Of a DNA stretch of 57,021 nt, positions 15,801 through 25,124 are shown one piece after another. The stretch comes from CAYLPJ01 sp964385465 (GTDB taxonomy: Bacteria > Planctomycetota > Phycisphaerae > SM23-33): positions 1 through 57,021 of the forward strand of contig CAYLPJ010000042.1 of assembly GCA_964385465.1 (NCBI GenBank), in the 5' to 3' direction. Position 1 is the stretch's first letter. The number at the start of each line of letters is the position of its first letter. The position numbers and the translations under genes were made by a program. The notes beneath the pieces were generated by a model. The model was not told the origin of the DNA and searched no databases. It saw only the letters and a program-made list of their open reading frames with translations.

Positions 15801-17147
15801 ATGATGGGTTTCGTGCTCGACGTCCTGTATCTCGCCGGACTGATCGCCCTCAGCCCGGTCTGGCTGACCCGCATGATCCGCCACGGGCGCTATCGCAGCG
15901 ACCTCGGGCAGCGGCTCGGGGGCGCGCCTCGCACCTACGGCCGACAGCCGGTCATCTGGGTCCACGGCGTGAGCCTCGGCGAGATCAACGCCGCCCGCGG
16001 CATCGTCGCCGCGCTGCACAGCCAGCTTCCCGACTTCCGCGTGGTGGTCTCCACGACGACCGACACCGGCATGGCCGCGGCGAAACGCCACTTCGAGCCC
16101 GACCACACCGTCTTCCGCTGGCCGCTGGACTTCAGCCTCGCCGTCGCCCGGGCCATAGACCGCGTCCGCCCCGACCTCGTCGTGCTCATGGAGGGCGAGG
16201 CCTGGCCCAACTTCCTCGCCGCCTGCAACGCCCGCGACATCCCCGCGGTCATCGTCAACGCCCGCATGTCCGCGGACAAGGGCTACCCGCGATACCGCAG
16301 ACTCGGCAGCCTGGCCGCGACGCTCTTCAACCGCCTCGCCGCCATCGGCGCCCAGAACGAAGATTACGCCGAACGGTTCCGCTCGCTCGGCGTCGATCCC
16401 GGGCGCGTCCACGTCACCGGCATGCTGAAGTTCGACACCGCCGAGGTCGCCGACAGCCTGCCCGGCCAGGAGGCCCTCGCCGAGGCGATGGGCATCGCCG
16501 ACGACGCGCCGCTGATCGTCGCCGGCGGGACCGGACCCGGCGAGGAGGCCATGCTCCTGGAGGTCCGCCGGCGGCTTCTCGACCGCCATCCCGACGCCCG
16601 CCTGGCCCTCGTGCCGCGGAAACCCGAGCGCTTCGAGGAGGTCGCCCGCCTCATCCGCGACCGCGGGCTCGAGCCCATTCGCCGGTCCGAACGCCCCGAC
16701 GGCGGCGACGGCCCCGCGCCCCCCCCCGCGCCCGTGCTGCTGGGAGACACCATGGGCGAGCTGCGGCGGTTCTACGCGCTGGCGTCGGCGGTGTTCGTCG
16801 GGCGGTCGCTGGTGCCCATGGGCGGCTCGGACATGATCGAGGCCGCGGCGCTGGGCAAGCCGACCGCCTTCGGGCCCCACACGTTCAACTTCCCCCAGGC
16901 CGACGCCCTCGCCGACCACGGCTGCGCCCGCGTCGCCGACGCCGATGCCCTCGCCGAGCGGCTCGACGCGTGGCTGGCCGACCCGGCCGCCGCCGCCGAG
17001 GCCGGCCGGGCCGCGCAGCAATACGTCCGCGACCAGCAGGGCGCCGCCCGCCGCAACGTGGAGATGATCTGCCGCGTGCTTCACCGCGTCCCGGCCGCGG
17101 CGCCGGGGGCGATCGCCACCGACGAAATAGGCACCGCCCATGCCTGA
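15801..17147 (+). CDS. waaA: 3-deoxy-D-manno-octulosonic acid (Kdo) transferase
   Basis: 448 residues, family GT30. Transfers Kdo from CMP-Kdo to lipid A precursor at the inner face of the cytoplasmic membrane. The N-terminal membrane anchor is about 4-22. The catalytic-base motif HGVSLGE ends at Glu61; the central MEGEAWPNFL and C-terminal PMGGSDMIEAAALGKP are typical of the family. It implies the organism makes Kdo-containing lipopolysaccharide. The ATG has no Shine-Dalgarno but lies at the predicted transcription start, so the mRNA is probably leaderless. The 3' end overlaps the proB start by eight bases, so both genes share a transcript. Confidence 0.92.
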   Translation: MMGFVLDVLYLAGLIALSPVWLTRMIRHGRYRSDLGQRLGGAPRTYGRQPVIWVHGVSLGEINAARGIVAALHSQLPDFRVVVSTTTDTGMAAAKRHFEPDHTVFRWPLDFSLAVARAIDRVRPDLVVLMEGEAWPNFLAACNARDIPAVIVNARMSADKGYPRYRRLGSLAATLFNRLAAIGAQNEDYAERFRSLGVDPGRVHVTGMLKFDTAEVADSLPGQEALAEAMGIADDAPLIVAGGTGPGEEAMLLEVRRRLLDRHPDARLALVPRKPERFEEVARLIRDRGLEPIRRSERPDGGDGPAPPPAPVLLGDTMGELRRFYALASAVFVGRSLVPMGGSDMIEAAALGKPTAFGPHTFNFPQADALADHGCARVADADALAERLDAWLADPAAAAEAGRAAQQYVRDQQGAARRNVEMICRVLHRVPAAAPGAIATDEIGTAHA

Positions 17148-18255
17148 CCGCACGATCCGACAGCAGGTGCTCGTCCCGGCCCGCCGCGTGGTGGTGAAGG
17201 TCGGCACGCACGGGGTGTGCGACGACTCCGGGCGGCTGGACACGCGCAGCGTCCGCTCGCTGGCCCGCCAGATGGTCGCCATCCTCGAACAGGGCCGGGC
17301 CGTCACGCTCGTCGCCAGCGGCGCGATCGGGGCCGGGCTCCGCGAGCTCGACCTGCCCGCCCGCCCCAAGAGCGTGCCGGAACTCCAGGCCGTCGCGGCC
17401 GTGGGACAGGGACAGCTCATGCGGGCGTTCCACGACGCCTTCGCCCGCCGCGGCGTGCGGGTGGCGCAGGTGCTGCTGACGCGGGACGATTTCGAGGACC
17501 GCACGCGCTACCTGAACATCCGCAACACGCTGCGGGCGCTGCACGAGATGGGCGCCCTGGCGATCATCAACGAGAACGACGCCGTCGCCATCGACGAGAT
17601 CCGCTACGGCGACAACGACATCATCGCCGCCCACGTCGCGAACATGCTCGCCGCCGAGGTGCTGGTCTTCCTGAGCACCGTCGACGGCGTGCTCGACGGC
17701 GAGGAGGTCGTGGACGTCGTCCAGCACGGCGACGACGAGGCCCATGGCCTCGCCAGCGACGACCGCTCCCGGCTGGGCTCGGGGGGCATGGCCAGCAAGA
17801 TGGCGGCCGCGGGAATCGTCACCAAGGCCGGCGAGGTCGCCGTCATCGCCAACGCCCGCACGCCCAACGTGCTCGTGCGCCTGCTGGCGGGCAAGCGCCT
17901 GGGCACGCTGTTCGCCCCGGCCAGGCGGAAGCTCTCCAGCCGCCGGCGGTGGATCGGGCAGGCGTCCCGCCCGGCCGGGAAGCTCGCGCTGGACGACGGC
18001 GCCGTCCGTGCGATCCTCGAGCGGGGCAAGAGCCTCCTGCCGGCGGGGATCGTGGACGTCCAGGGCCGCTTCGGCAAGGGCGCGACCGTCGCCCTGACCG
18101 ACACCGGCGGGCGGGAGATCGCCCGAGGCCTGACAAACTACTCCGCCGACCAGCTTCGCCGCATCAAGGGCCTCAAGAGCCCCCAGATCCCCGCCGCCCT
18201 CGGCGACAAACCCTACGACGAAGCCGTCCACCGCAACAACATGACGCTGCGGTAG
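17140..18255 (+). CDS. proB: Glutamate 5-kinase
   Basis: 371 residues, normal length. Phosphorylates glutamate in the first committed step of proline synthesis. The amino-acid kinase domain (about 1-260) shows VVKVGTHGV, the SGAIGAG substrate loop and INENDAVA; a C-terminal PUA domain (about 280-360) contains GIVDVQGRFGKGATVAL. PUA-bearing forms are usual in bacteria, where the kinase is feedback-inhibited by proline. Overlaps waaA by eight bases, an unusual partner; proA is not adjacent. Confidence 0.93.
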   Translation: MPDRTIRQQVLVPARRVVVKVGTHGVCDDSGRLDTRSVRSLARQMVAILEQGRAVTLVASGAIGAGLRELDLPARPKSVPELQAVAAVGQGQLMRAFHDAFARRGVRVAQVLLTRDDFEDRTRYLNIRNTLRALHEMGALAIINENDAVAIDEIRYGDNDIIAAHVANMLAAEVLVFLSTVDGVLDGEEVVDVVQHGDDEAHGLASDDRSRLGSGGMASKMAAAGIVTKAGEVAVIANARTPNVLVRLLAGKRLGTLFAPARRKLSSRRRWIGQASRPAGKLALDDGAVRAILERGKSLLPAGIVDVQGRFGKGATVALTDTGGREIARGLTNYSADQLRRIKGLKSPQIPAALGDKPYDEAVHRNNMTLR

Positions 18256-18294
18256 GCCGGCGCGGGTTTCATTGGCCTGGCCCTCACATCGCCG

Positions 18295-19614
18295 TCACCC
18301 CTCGAGCCGGTCATTCCCCTCGTCGCCGTGAGCCGCGATCGCGCCGGCGTCGTCGCGGATGTCCCCGTCGGGGTGGCCTTCGATGGTGTTGCCCGAGAGG
18401 GTGACGTTCTCGACGCCCTCGGCCAGCCACAGCCCGTGGCGCTGCCGCCGGTCGTCCCCGCTGCGGGTCTCCCGGATGACGTTATCCTCCAGCACGAGGT
18501 CGCGGGTGATCGGCATGACGTGCACGCCGCATCCGATGCTCTCCCACGGTTCCAGCCGCGACTTGACCTCCGCCAGCTCATCCCCGCGGGAGCCGTTGTC
18601 CTCGATCACGTTCTCCCGCAGCGTGTTGCGGTGCGCGCCGTTGGCGGCCGTCTTGGCCCGAAAGGCGATCCCGTATTTGCGGTTGCGGTAGACGCGGTTG
18701 CGGGCGATGAGGTTGTCGGTGTCCTTGTGCCCGATGCAGATGCCGCTCCGCAGCCCGATCAGCCCGTTGTCGTGAATGTCGTTGTCCACGAACTCGCCGT
18801 GATGGATGCCCCAGCAGATGTACAGCCCGTCGTAGCCGTTGTGGTGGATGTGGCACCGCCGCACGGCCGCGTAGGCCGAGTGGCTGCCCGGGTGGATGCC
18901 GTACCAGCCGTTCCCCGCCGTCTCGCAGTCCTCGATGACCGACCGCACGGACGTCTTGCCCACGCAGATGCCGTCGCCGGGGTTGCCCCGCACCGTCAGC
19001 GAGCGGAGCACCGCGTCGGGGCAGCGGTACAGGTACGCCGCCGCCTGTCTCATGCCGGCGACCGCGCCGTCGGGGTCCTCCACGCCGGCGTCGATCGTGA
19101 AGCCCTCGACGTGCACGAACGGCGCCTCGTAGCCGAGGATCATGGGGTAGTGATTGACCACCCGGCCGGCACATTCGGCGAGGCGGTCGGCGGTCAGGTA
19201 GCCGTCGAGGTAGAGCACCCCGTCGCGGATGTCGGTGACGGTCAGGAAGTCTCCCGCGTTCCAGCCGTTGCGGTCGTCCCGGGTGAGCACGCTCATGCCC
19301 GGCTGGAAGAGGTCGGGGTCGGCGGGCGCGATCTCGTCCTGCCCGACGTCGGCGTCGCAGGCCAGCTCCGCCCGGGCCACGGGGCCGCGGCGGCGGAGCA
19401 CCGTGCCCTCGCCCTCGCCGATCAGCCGCACGCCCGGGCGCAGGCGAATCGTGCCGATCAGCTCGTACTCCCCGGCCGCGACGCGAACGGTCCCGCCGCC
19501 GCGGAAGGCGGCCGCGTCGAGGGCGATCTGGATCGCCCTGCCGGTCGCGCCGCAGACGTCCGCGCCGTCATGTCCTACGGTGATGATGTCGCGCGCGGCA
19601 GCTCGTGCGGTCAT
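18295..19614 (-). CDS. Right-handed parallel beta-helix protein
   Basis: 439 residues without a clear signal peptide. The opening (IQIALDAAAFRGGGTVRVAAGEY) is the start of the pectate-lyase superfamily fold. Repeated coils follow, rich in Asn and Gly, such as DNDIHDNGLIGL and RNRVYRNRKYGIAF, the ladder of a beta-helix. Such proteins bind or cleave polysaccharides, but no catalytic residues can be assigned, and the lack of an export signal is odd for the family. ATG with GGAGAAACC before it. The gene is convergent with proB, 39 bases away, and lies downstream of the gltS-like gene on the same strand. Confidence 0.8.
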   Translation of the reverse strand: MTARAAARDIITVGHDGADVCGATGRAIQIALDAAAFRGGGTVRVAAGEYELIGTIRLRPGVRLIGEGEGTVLRRRGPVARAELACDADVGQDEIAPADPDLFQPGMSVLTRDDRNGWNAGDFLTVTDIRDGVLYLDGYLTADRLAECAGRVVNHYPMILGYEAPFVHVEGFTIDAGVEDPDGAVAGMRQAAAYLYRCPDAVLRSLTVRGNPGDGICVGKTSVRSVIEDCETAGNGWYGIHPGSHSAYAAVRRCHIHHNGYDGLYICWGIHHGEFVDNDIHDNGLIGLRSGICIGHKDTDNLIARNRVYRNRKYGIAFRAKTAANGAHRNTLRENVIEDNGSRGDELAEVKSRLEPWESIGCGVHVMPITRDLVLEDNVIRETRSGDDRRQRHGLWLAEGVENVTLSGNTIEGHPDGDIRDDAGAIAAHGDEGNDRLEG

Positions 19615-19653
19615 GGTTTCTCCGTGGCGGTTCGGTCGGATCGAGTGGTCCCC

Positions 19654-21081
19654 TCACGCCGCGGCCGGCCTGCGGCGGAGATGGCGTGCGACGATCAGAA
19701 GCGTCAGCCAGATGGCGACGGCGGCGACGGTGATGAGGAAGACCTGGAGCCCGCCCCAGGCGGCGAGCAGCGGGATGGCCATGGACGTCCACAGCCCGCC
19801 TCCCATGATCGGCTCGTGGAGGAGCTGCTTGGTGGCGAAGGCGTCGGCGGCGGGCGTTTCGTAGTCGGGATCGACGACGCGCAGCAACAGCAGGCCGGTG
19901 GCGGTCACGCCCATGGACTGGCCCATCTCGGCGATGGACCGCTCGAACCAGGCATCCGGAAGCAGCCAGCGCGCGAGCACGAGCACGCAGAAGACGTTCC
20001 AGGCGATGCCGGCGGCGATGAGGATCAGCAGCGGCGCCAGGCCGGCGACGATGACATCCAGGCGGATCGTGGCGATGGCGGCCACGACGAGGAAATCCAG
20101 CGAGGCGTTCTGGATTCGCCGCATCAGGCCCAGGTCGATCAGCTTGTGGCGGTCGAAGGTCTGCTCCCAGATCTGCACCAGCAGCCCGCCGAGCATGCAC
20201 AGCGGGAACATGGGCACGCTGGCGAACAGCCGCTTCTCGGTCAGCCACGGGTGCAGGCGGTCGAGCTGGGCGAGGCCCTGCTTGAGCACGTAGCCGATCA
20301 GCAGCGCCACGCCGACGACCGCCAGGTGCAACGTGAAGGCCTCGATGGCATCGGCCTTGACGGTCAGCCGCCCGGCCGAGGGCCGCCGATCGACGGGGAT
20401 GATCCCCACCGAGTCGTCCTCGGGCACGTCGGCGGGGCTGACGCGGCGGGTGGTCCAGCCCCGGCGGGTGGCGATGTTCACCAGCACCATGCCCACGACG
20501 ATCGCCCCGAGGATGCCGCCGGTCGCGCTGGCCAGCGCGAAGTCCTTCCCCGCCGGCCAGTCGAGCATGTCAAAGGTCCGCGCGAGCCCGGCGGCCGTGC
20601 CGTGCCCGCCCTCGAAGCCGACCGGCAGGACGCCGCCGAAGACGTCGGGAATGCCGAACAGACCGCCCAGCAGGAAGATCACGAGCCCGACGCCGACGAC
20701 GTACTGCCCCCAGGCGACGACCTGCCCGTAGGCGAGCTGCGTCCCGCAGCGGCGGACGAGCGAGCCGACCGGGGGGATCCGCACGCCGAGGAACAGGCAC
20801 GCGAAGACGATGTTGATCAGGAACCCCGGCAGCTTCGACCACGTCTGCGCCCATGCCGACAACGCCTCGTCGGCAGTCAGAACCCACGCCTGCCACATCG
20901 ACGGCTCGACCGGCGCTGCCGCAGGCTCGGGCGCCAAGGCCCCCACCGTCTGCACGACCGCCAGGCCCACCAGCCCGGCGATGACGCTGGCCGGCAGATA
21001 CAGCCACTGCAGCGCGCGGATGCGCGTGCGAAGGACGTGGCCAACGAGCATCAGGACGCACAACGCGATGAACGCAAGCAT
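19654..21081 (-). CDS. GltS-type sodium/glutamate symporter family protein
   Basis: 475 residues, longer than E. coli GltS (about 400). Ten or more membrane segments; the family-characteristic GFEGGHGTAAG motif lies in the first half, and a matching half follows after a loop of about 50 residues. Predicted inner-membrane sodium-coupled glutamate or related anion uptake; substrate uncertain. The frame is open upstream, but I place the start at the ATG at 21081, where the first hydrophobic segment (MLAFIALCVLMLV) begins. No regulatory signal found in the 88-base gap upstream. Confidence 0.82.
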   Translation of the reverse strand: MLAFIALCVLMLVGHVLRTRIRALQWLYLPASVIAGLVGLAVVQTVGALAPEPAAAPVEPSMWQAWVLTADEALSAWAQTWSKLPGFLINIVFACLFLGVRIPPVGSLVRRCGTQLAYGQVVAWGQYVVGVGLVIFLLGGLFGIPDVFGGVLPVGFEGGHGTAAGLARTFDMLDWPAGKDFALASATGGILGAIVVGMVLVNIATRRGWTTRRVSPADVPEDDSVGIIPVDRRPSAGRLTVKADAIEAFTLHLAVVGVALLIGYVLKQGLAQLDRLHPWLTEKRLFASVPMFPLCMLGGLLVQIWEQTFDRHKLIDLGLMRRIQNASLDFLVVAAIATIRLDVIVAGLAPLLILIAAGIAWNVFCVLVLARWLLPDAWFERSIAEMGQSMGVTATGLLLLRVVDPDYETPAADAFATKQLLHEPIMGGGLWTSMAIPLLAAWGGLQVFLITVAAVAIWLTLLIVARHLRRRPAAA

Positions 21082-21169
21082 GGGCTCTCTCCGCCGCGGC
21101 GTTTGCCAAGGGCCGCCCCGGCCCGGACGGGGCGAGGGTACCGCGGCCGCCCTCGCCGGACAAGCCGGG

Positions 21170-23377
21170 CTACTCGGGCTTGTCGGCGGGGTCCTTCCTG
21201 CCGGCCTGGTTGGCGAGGGCCTCGCGGACCTGCCGGTCGGGCAGGCGGGTGACGCGCCCGTCGGCGAAGGCGACGTAGGACACGCCCTCCCCTCGCTGGC
21301 CGGGCATGACCATGAGGATGCGCCGGGGATCGCGGAGGTCCTTGTTGCCGCTCTTGTGCGGCGGGTAGTACCGTACGCGACCCGAGGCGAGCAGGGCCTT
21401 GATCGGCGGGCCGTCAATGTACTTCGCCAGCGCCTTGTCCTCCAGGGAGTCGGGCATGCGCCCCTTGTCGACCTCGTACATGATCAGGCCCATCGCGAGC
21501 ATGCGAAGGTCGGCCGTCTGTTTGGCCGTCCGGGCCTCCCGCCGGGCCTGCTCGATGCTGGGCATGAGCACCCAGGGCGTGGCCTGGCTGAACACGGCGG
21601 CGGCGAGGAACCCCGGCGACGGCATCGAGCCGTAGCTCTCGAAGGAGACGCCCTTGGCGTCGGCGGAGACGGCGCTGATCTGCGGCGAGACGTACTTCTC
21701 GACGGTCGGCAAGGGCGGCAGCCAGTCCGGGCGGACCTCGACGCGGGCCTCGCCGGCGGCGGCGTTGGCGCCGATCGTCCAGCCGATCAACGCCCAATGG
21801 TAAAGCTGGCGGACGATCTTCCCGCCGTTGGTGTAGCAGAGGATGCTCGGCTTGCCCGCCAGCTTCGAGCGGACCTTCCGGAACGCGTCGTCGGCGGTGA
21901 GCGACTTGCCCCCCCCCGCCGCGATGGCCGACTGGATCACCTGCGGATAGGCCGCGATGTACAGCCTCCCCTTGTGCAGCGCCCAGGCCGGCGCGACGGG
22001 CCAGGGCTCCCGCCGTGAGGCGTAGGAGACGTAGTGCACGTCGGTTCGCCCGGCCTTGACGGTGCGGAACCGGGGCACGTCGGTCCGGACGGGGCGTCGG
22101 CCCTCGCCCTCCGGCGGCGGGGGGAACTGCTTGCCAACGGCGGTTACGAGCTTGTCGATGCCGGCCTGGAGCTTCTCGGGGTCCTTGGCCTGGACCGTGA
22201 TCAGCGTGCCGGTGAGGAACCCGCCCCAGGACGGCGCGCTGGAGACCACCCAGGTATCGCCGAGGTTGTCCAGCAGGTCGCCGGTGACGCTGAGGCCCAG
22301 TTCGTCCTCGGCCTCGCCGAGCTCGGCGGCGAACTCCTTGTCCGCCTCGGGGTCGATGGCCTTGACCGCCCGGCGGAGCTCTTCGTACGTGGCCGAGGGG
22401 GCGACGCGCCCGGCCAGGACGATGTCCGCGTCGGGGGGCACGCTGGCCAGGTCGGCGTCGGTCAGGGGTGTCCCGGCCAGGGGCAGCAGGACGCCGCGGT
22501 GCGGTGCGGGCGTGAAGATGCGGGCGTGGGTGTAGAGGCCGCGCTCGACGACGCGCATCGTCGCCGCCACGGCGGAGACGCGGTCCAGACCCGCCGCGGC
22601 GGTGATCCGCTCGATGAGGTCCTCGGTTTCGCCGGGGGCGGCCTCGCCCCGCGCCCGCGCGGTGTCGCTGAGCTTCTTGGCCGCCGCCGCGACCGCCACG
22701 ACGTCGACGTAATACGCCAACTGGGCGTCGCCCTCACCGAGGGCGGCCAGGCGGGCGGCGAACGCCTCGTCGGTGGCCAGGCTCTTGGCCGGCGCCACGG
22801 CGGCCAGGGCAGGCACGGCGTCGTCCCCGACGGCGAGGAACAGGACGTTGCCCAAGTAGCCCAGCGAGATGGCCGGGCCGCCCCGAGGCTTGTGCGTGCG
22901 GTAGGTGACGGTGCCCGCGGTGCCTTCGGTAAGCGGGATCTCGTCGGCCAGCATGTCCAGGGCCTCGTCGAGCTGCTTGGCGAAGGCCTCGCGGTCCTTG
23001 CCGAGGTCCACCAGGATGTAGCCGCGCGGCTTGGGGCCTTCGGGCCCGGCCTCCAGGCTCACCAGGGCCAGCGCCAGGGGGTGCTGCCAGCCGATCTTCG
23101 CCATCCGCCAGGCCCGCTGGAAGAGCTGGCGGCCCTTCTCGTCGCGGATGTCCCGCAGCAGGGCGTCGTGGAGTGAGCCGAGCATCTCGCCGGCGGCGGG
23201 CTCGTTGAGCAGTTGGCCGAACATCGAGCCGTCGAACGTCAGACTCCGCCCGCCCCAGCCGGCGTAGATCATCGTCTCGGGCGGGAGGCGGTCCGCCAGG
23301 GGCGCGCCGGCCCGGCCGGGGGCGGCGGCGGTCAGGATGCAGACGATGGCCAGGAGCCAGGGAGCCCGATTTCTCAT
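21170..23377 (-). CDS. Large secreted protein with pseudopilin-like C-terminal domain
   Basis: 735 residues. Signal peptide at about 4-24 (cleavage near GRAGA). The body alternates beta segments with helices and resembles DUF3352-type planctomycete proteins; this assignment is tentative. The last 130 residues look different: LRMLAMGLIMYEVDKGRMPD followed by YVAFADGRVTRLPD resembles the globular part of H-X9-DG pseudopilins without their membrane helix. A GGAGG at correct distance fixes the ATG at 23377; the open frame continues 19 codons further upstream. Function unknown. Confidence 0.7.
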   Translation of the reverse strand: MRNRAPWLLAIVCILTAAAPGRAGAPLADRLPPETMIYAGWGGRSLTFDGSMFGQLLNEPAAGEMLGSLHDALLRDIRDEKGRQLFQRAWRMAKIGWQHPLALALVSLEAGPEGPKPRGYILVDLGKDREAFAKQLDEALDMLADEIPLTEGTAGTVTYRTHKPRGGPAISLGYLGNVLFLAVGDDAVPALAAVAPAKSLATDEAFAARLAALGEGDAQLAYYVDVVAVAAAAKKLSDTARARGEAAPGETEDLIERITAAAGLDRVSAVAATMRVVERGLYTHARIFTPAPHRGVLLPLAGTPLTDADLASVPPDADIVLAGRVAPSATYEELRRAVKAIDPEADKEFAAELGEAEDELGLSVTGDLLDNLGDTWVVSSAPSWGGFLTGTLITVQAKDPEKLQAGIDKLVTAVGKQFPPPPEGEGRRPVRTDVPRFRTVKAGRTDVHYVSYASRREPWPVAPAWALHKGRLYIAAYPQVIQSAIAAGGGKSLTADDAFRKVRSKLAGKPSILCYTNGGKIVRQLYHWALIGWTIGANAAAGEARVEVRPDWLPPLPTVEKYVSPQISAVSADAKGVSFESYGSMPSPGFLAAAVFSQATPWVLMPSIEQARREARTAKQTADLRMLAMGLIMYEVDKGRMPDSLEDKALAKYIDGPPIKALLASGRVRYYPPHKSGNKDLRDPRRILMVMPGQRGEGVSYVAFADGRVTRLPDRQVREALANQAGRKDPADKPE

Positions 23378-23542
23378 GGGGATGTCCTCCGCCCGCTCCG
23401 GCACCGGCCGGGGCGCGGGCGCTGTGGGCCGCAACGGCCCGTTCGAACGTGCGTTCGCGTGGACCCGATTCCGGCGGTCATGATACGGCGGGGCCGCGGC
23501 GGCCCGCCAGCGCTTTTCGCTGCGGCAAGTTCTCGACCATCC

Positions 23543-23572
23543 TCGACCTTCCGCCGCCGCGGAACGTACTAT
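23543..23572 (+). promoter_or_regulatory. Possible promoter, near-leaderless lipoprotein gene
   Basis: TCGACC (23543-23548), 18 bases, TACTAT (23567-23572). The transcript would begin at or next to the ATG at 23578, which lacks a ribosome site. The same TCGACC -35 occurs before the gene at 40478. Confidence 0.35.
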
Positions 23573-23577
23573 GGACT

Positions 23578-24567
23578 ATGAGGATGATCCGGAGGCTCCT
23601 GACAGTCTTGACGGCCCTGGCCGCCGCGTCGGCCGGCTGCGACGCCCCGCCTGCGGGCAGGCCGGCCACGCCGATGACCACGCGCTTCGATGTCCGCCCG
23701 TGGGATACCGGCACGGGGAGGGGGCGGGAACTGGTCAGCGAGCACTACCGCGTGTTCACCACGGCCGAGAGCCCCGAGATCCTCAACTACCTGCCGGGGT
23801 TTCTCGAGGCCGCCCACGACAACTACCTGTCGCTGACGGGCCTGCCCGACCGCCCTGCCGCCGAGCCCATGGCGGTCTACATGATGGGCACGCGCCAGGA
23901 GTGGGCGTCGCTGACCCGGTCGATCGTGGGCCCGCAGTGGGACACCTACGCCCAGATCCAGGCCGGGGGGTACTGCTTCAGAGGCGTTTGCGTGTTCTGG
24001 GACATCGGGGGGATCGCCTCGCTGTCGGTCGCCAGCCACGAGGGGCTCCACCAGTTCGTCCACCACCGCTTCGCCGAGCGGCTGCCGATGTGGCTGGAGG
24101 AGGGCCTTGCCGCCCAGGCCGAGGGCTACGAGGTAGACGGCCCGAGCGTCCGCTTCACGCCGGGGCGCAACCCCGCGCGGTTCAACGACCTCCGCCACGC
24201 GATGGTCAACGACTGGTGGATCCCGCTGGAAAAGCTGCTGGTGATGGACGGCGGGGACGCCGTCGCCCTCGGCGCGCCCGAACGGGCCGTGGGCTACTAC
24301 GCCCAGGTCTGGGCCCTCGGGGACCTGCTCCGCACCGCGCCGGACCTGGCCGACAAGCGGGCCGAACTGCTCGCCGACGCCGAGGCAGGCCGCTTCCACG
24401 AACGCCTCGACATGCCCCGCGCCAAGCTCGAACGCGTGCGCCGGCTGGGGCGGGCGTACAATCGCCTTGTCTCTGTGCCGCTGTTTCGACGATATATCAC
24501 AGCGGAACTCGATACCTTCGACGCCCGGCTCAAGAAGCACGCCCGGGAACTGGCCGGGCTCGATTGA
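23578..24567 (+). CDS. Lipoprotein with gluzincin metallopeptidase motif (DUF1570-like)
   Basis: 329 residues. Lipobox SAGC near residue 20 marks a lipoprotein. HEGLH (His154 to His158) and Glu175 in WLEEGLA give the HExxH plus Glu zinc site, matching planctomycete DUF1570 proteins as I recall them. A membrane-tethered protease is likely; substrate unknown. ATG at 23578 or 23584 is possible: the first lies at the predicted transcript start, and the second has GAGG immediately upstream. It lies 50 bases before the EIIA-type gene on the same strand. This is the second gluzincin-like protein in the window besides the one at 12429. Confidence 0.75.
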   Translation: MRMIRRLLTVLTALAAASAGCDAPPAGRPATPMTTRFDVRPWDTGTGRGRELVSEHYRVFTTAESPEILNYLPGFLEAAHDNYLSLTGLPDRPAAEPMAVYMMGTRQEWASLTRSIVGPQWDTYAQIQAGGYCFRGVCVFWDIGGIASLSVASHEGLHQFVHHRFAERLPMWLEEGLAAQAEGYEVDGPSVRFTPGRNPARFNDLRHAMVNDWWIPLEKLLVMDGGDAVALGAPERAVGYYAQVWALGDLLRTAPDLADKRAELLADAEAGRFHERLDMPRAKLERVRRLGRAYNRLVSVPLFRRYITAELDTFDARLKKHARELAGLD

Positions 24568-24617
24568 GCCGTGCCTTAGCCGGCGCCCGCGCGTCGGCCG
24601 GCGGAGAAAGACGCTCC

Positions 24618-25118
24618 ATGCGTGTGCTCAGCATTCTGTCGCCCGGACGCATCAAGGTTCCCCTGGAGGCCGCCGACAAGGTCGGCGCCGTCACCGAGCT
24701 GATCGACCTGCTCGCCGAGGAAGGGTCGGTCTCCGACCCAGGGGAGGCCCTCCGCGCCGTCCTCGCCCGCGAGGGGATCCGCACCACCGGCATCGGGCAC
24801 CGCGTCGCCATGCCCCACGCCAAGACCGACGCGGTCGCCTCGCTGGCGATGGCGTTCGGTCGCACGGCCGAGCCGGTCGATTTCAAGAGCATCGACGGGC
24901 GCGGCGTGCGGCTGGTCGCCCTGCTGTTGAGCCCCCCGGAGCAGGCCGCCGGGCACATCCAGGCCCTGGCGCGGGTGGCGCGGCTGCTGTCGTTTCAGGC
25001 TTTCCGCCGCCGACTGATGGAAGCGCAGACCCCCGGGGCCGTACTGGAAGCCTTCGCGGAGCACGAGAGGGAACACGACCGACCCGCCTCGGCGATCGCC
25101 CCGCCGAGAACGATGTAG
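24618..25118 (+). CDS. PTS EIIA-type (PtsN-like) protein
   Basis: 166 residues, one mannitol/fructose-type EIIA domain. The phospho-acceptor is His67 in MPHAKTD, with the preceding GIGHRVA typical of PtsN. No EIIB or EIIC gene is nearby, so a regulatory (nitrogen-PTS-like) role is more likely than sugar transport. The ATG is supported by GGAGA ten bases upstream. It ends six bases from convergent folC. Confidence 0.85.
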   Translation: MRVLSILSPGRIKVPLEAADKVGAVTELIDLLAEEGSVSDPGEALRAVLAREGIRTTGIGHRVAMPHAKTDAVASLAMAFGRTAEPVDFKSIDGRGVRLVALLLSPPEQAAGHIQALARVARLLSFQAFRRRLMEAQTPGAVLEAFAEHEREHDRPASAIAPPRTM

Positions 25119-25124
25119 CGGGGC

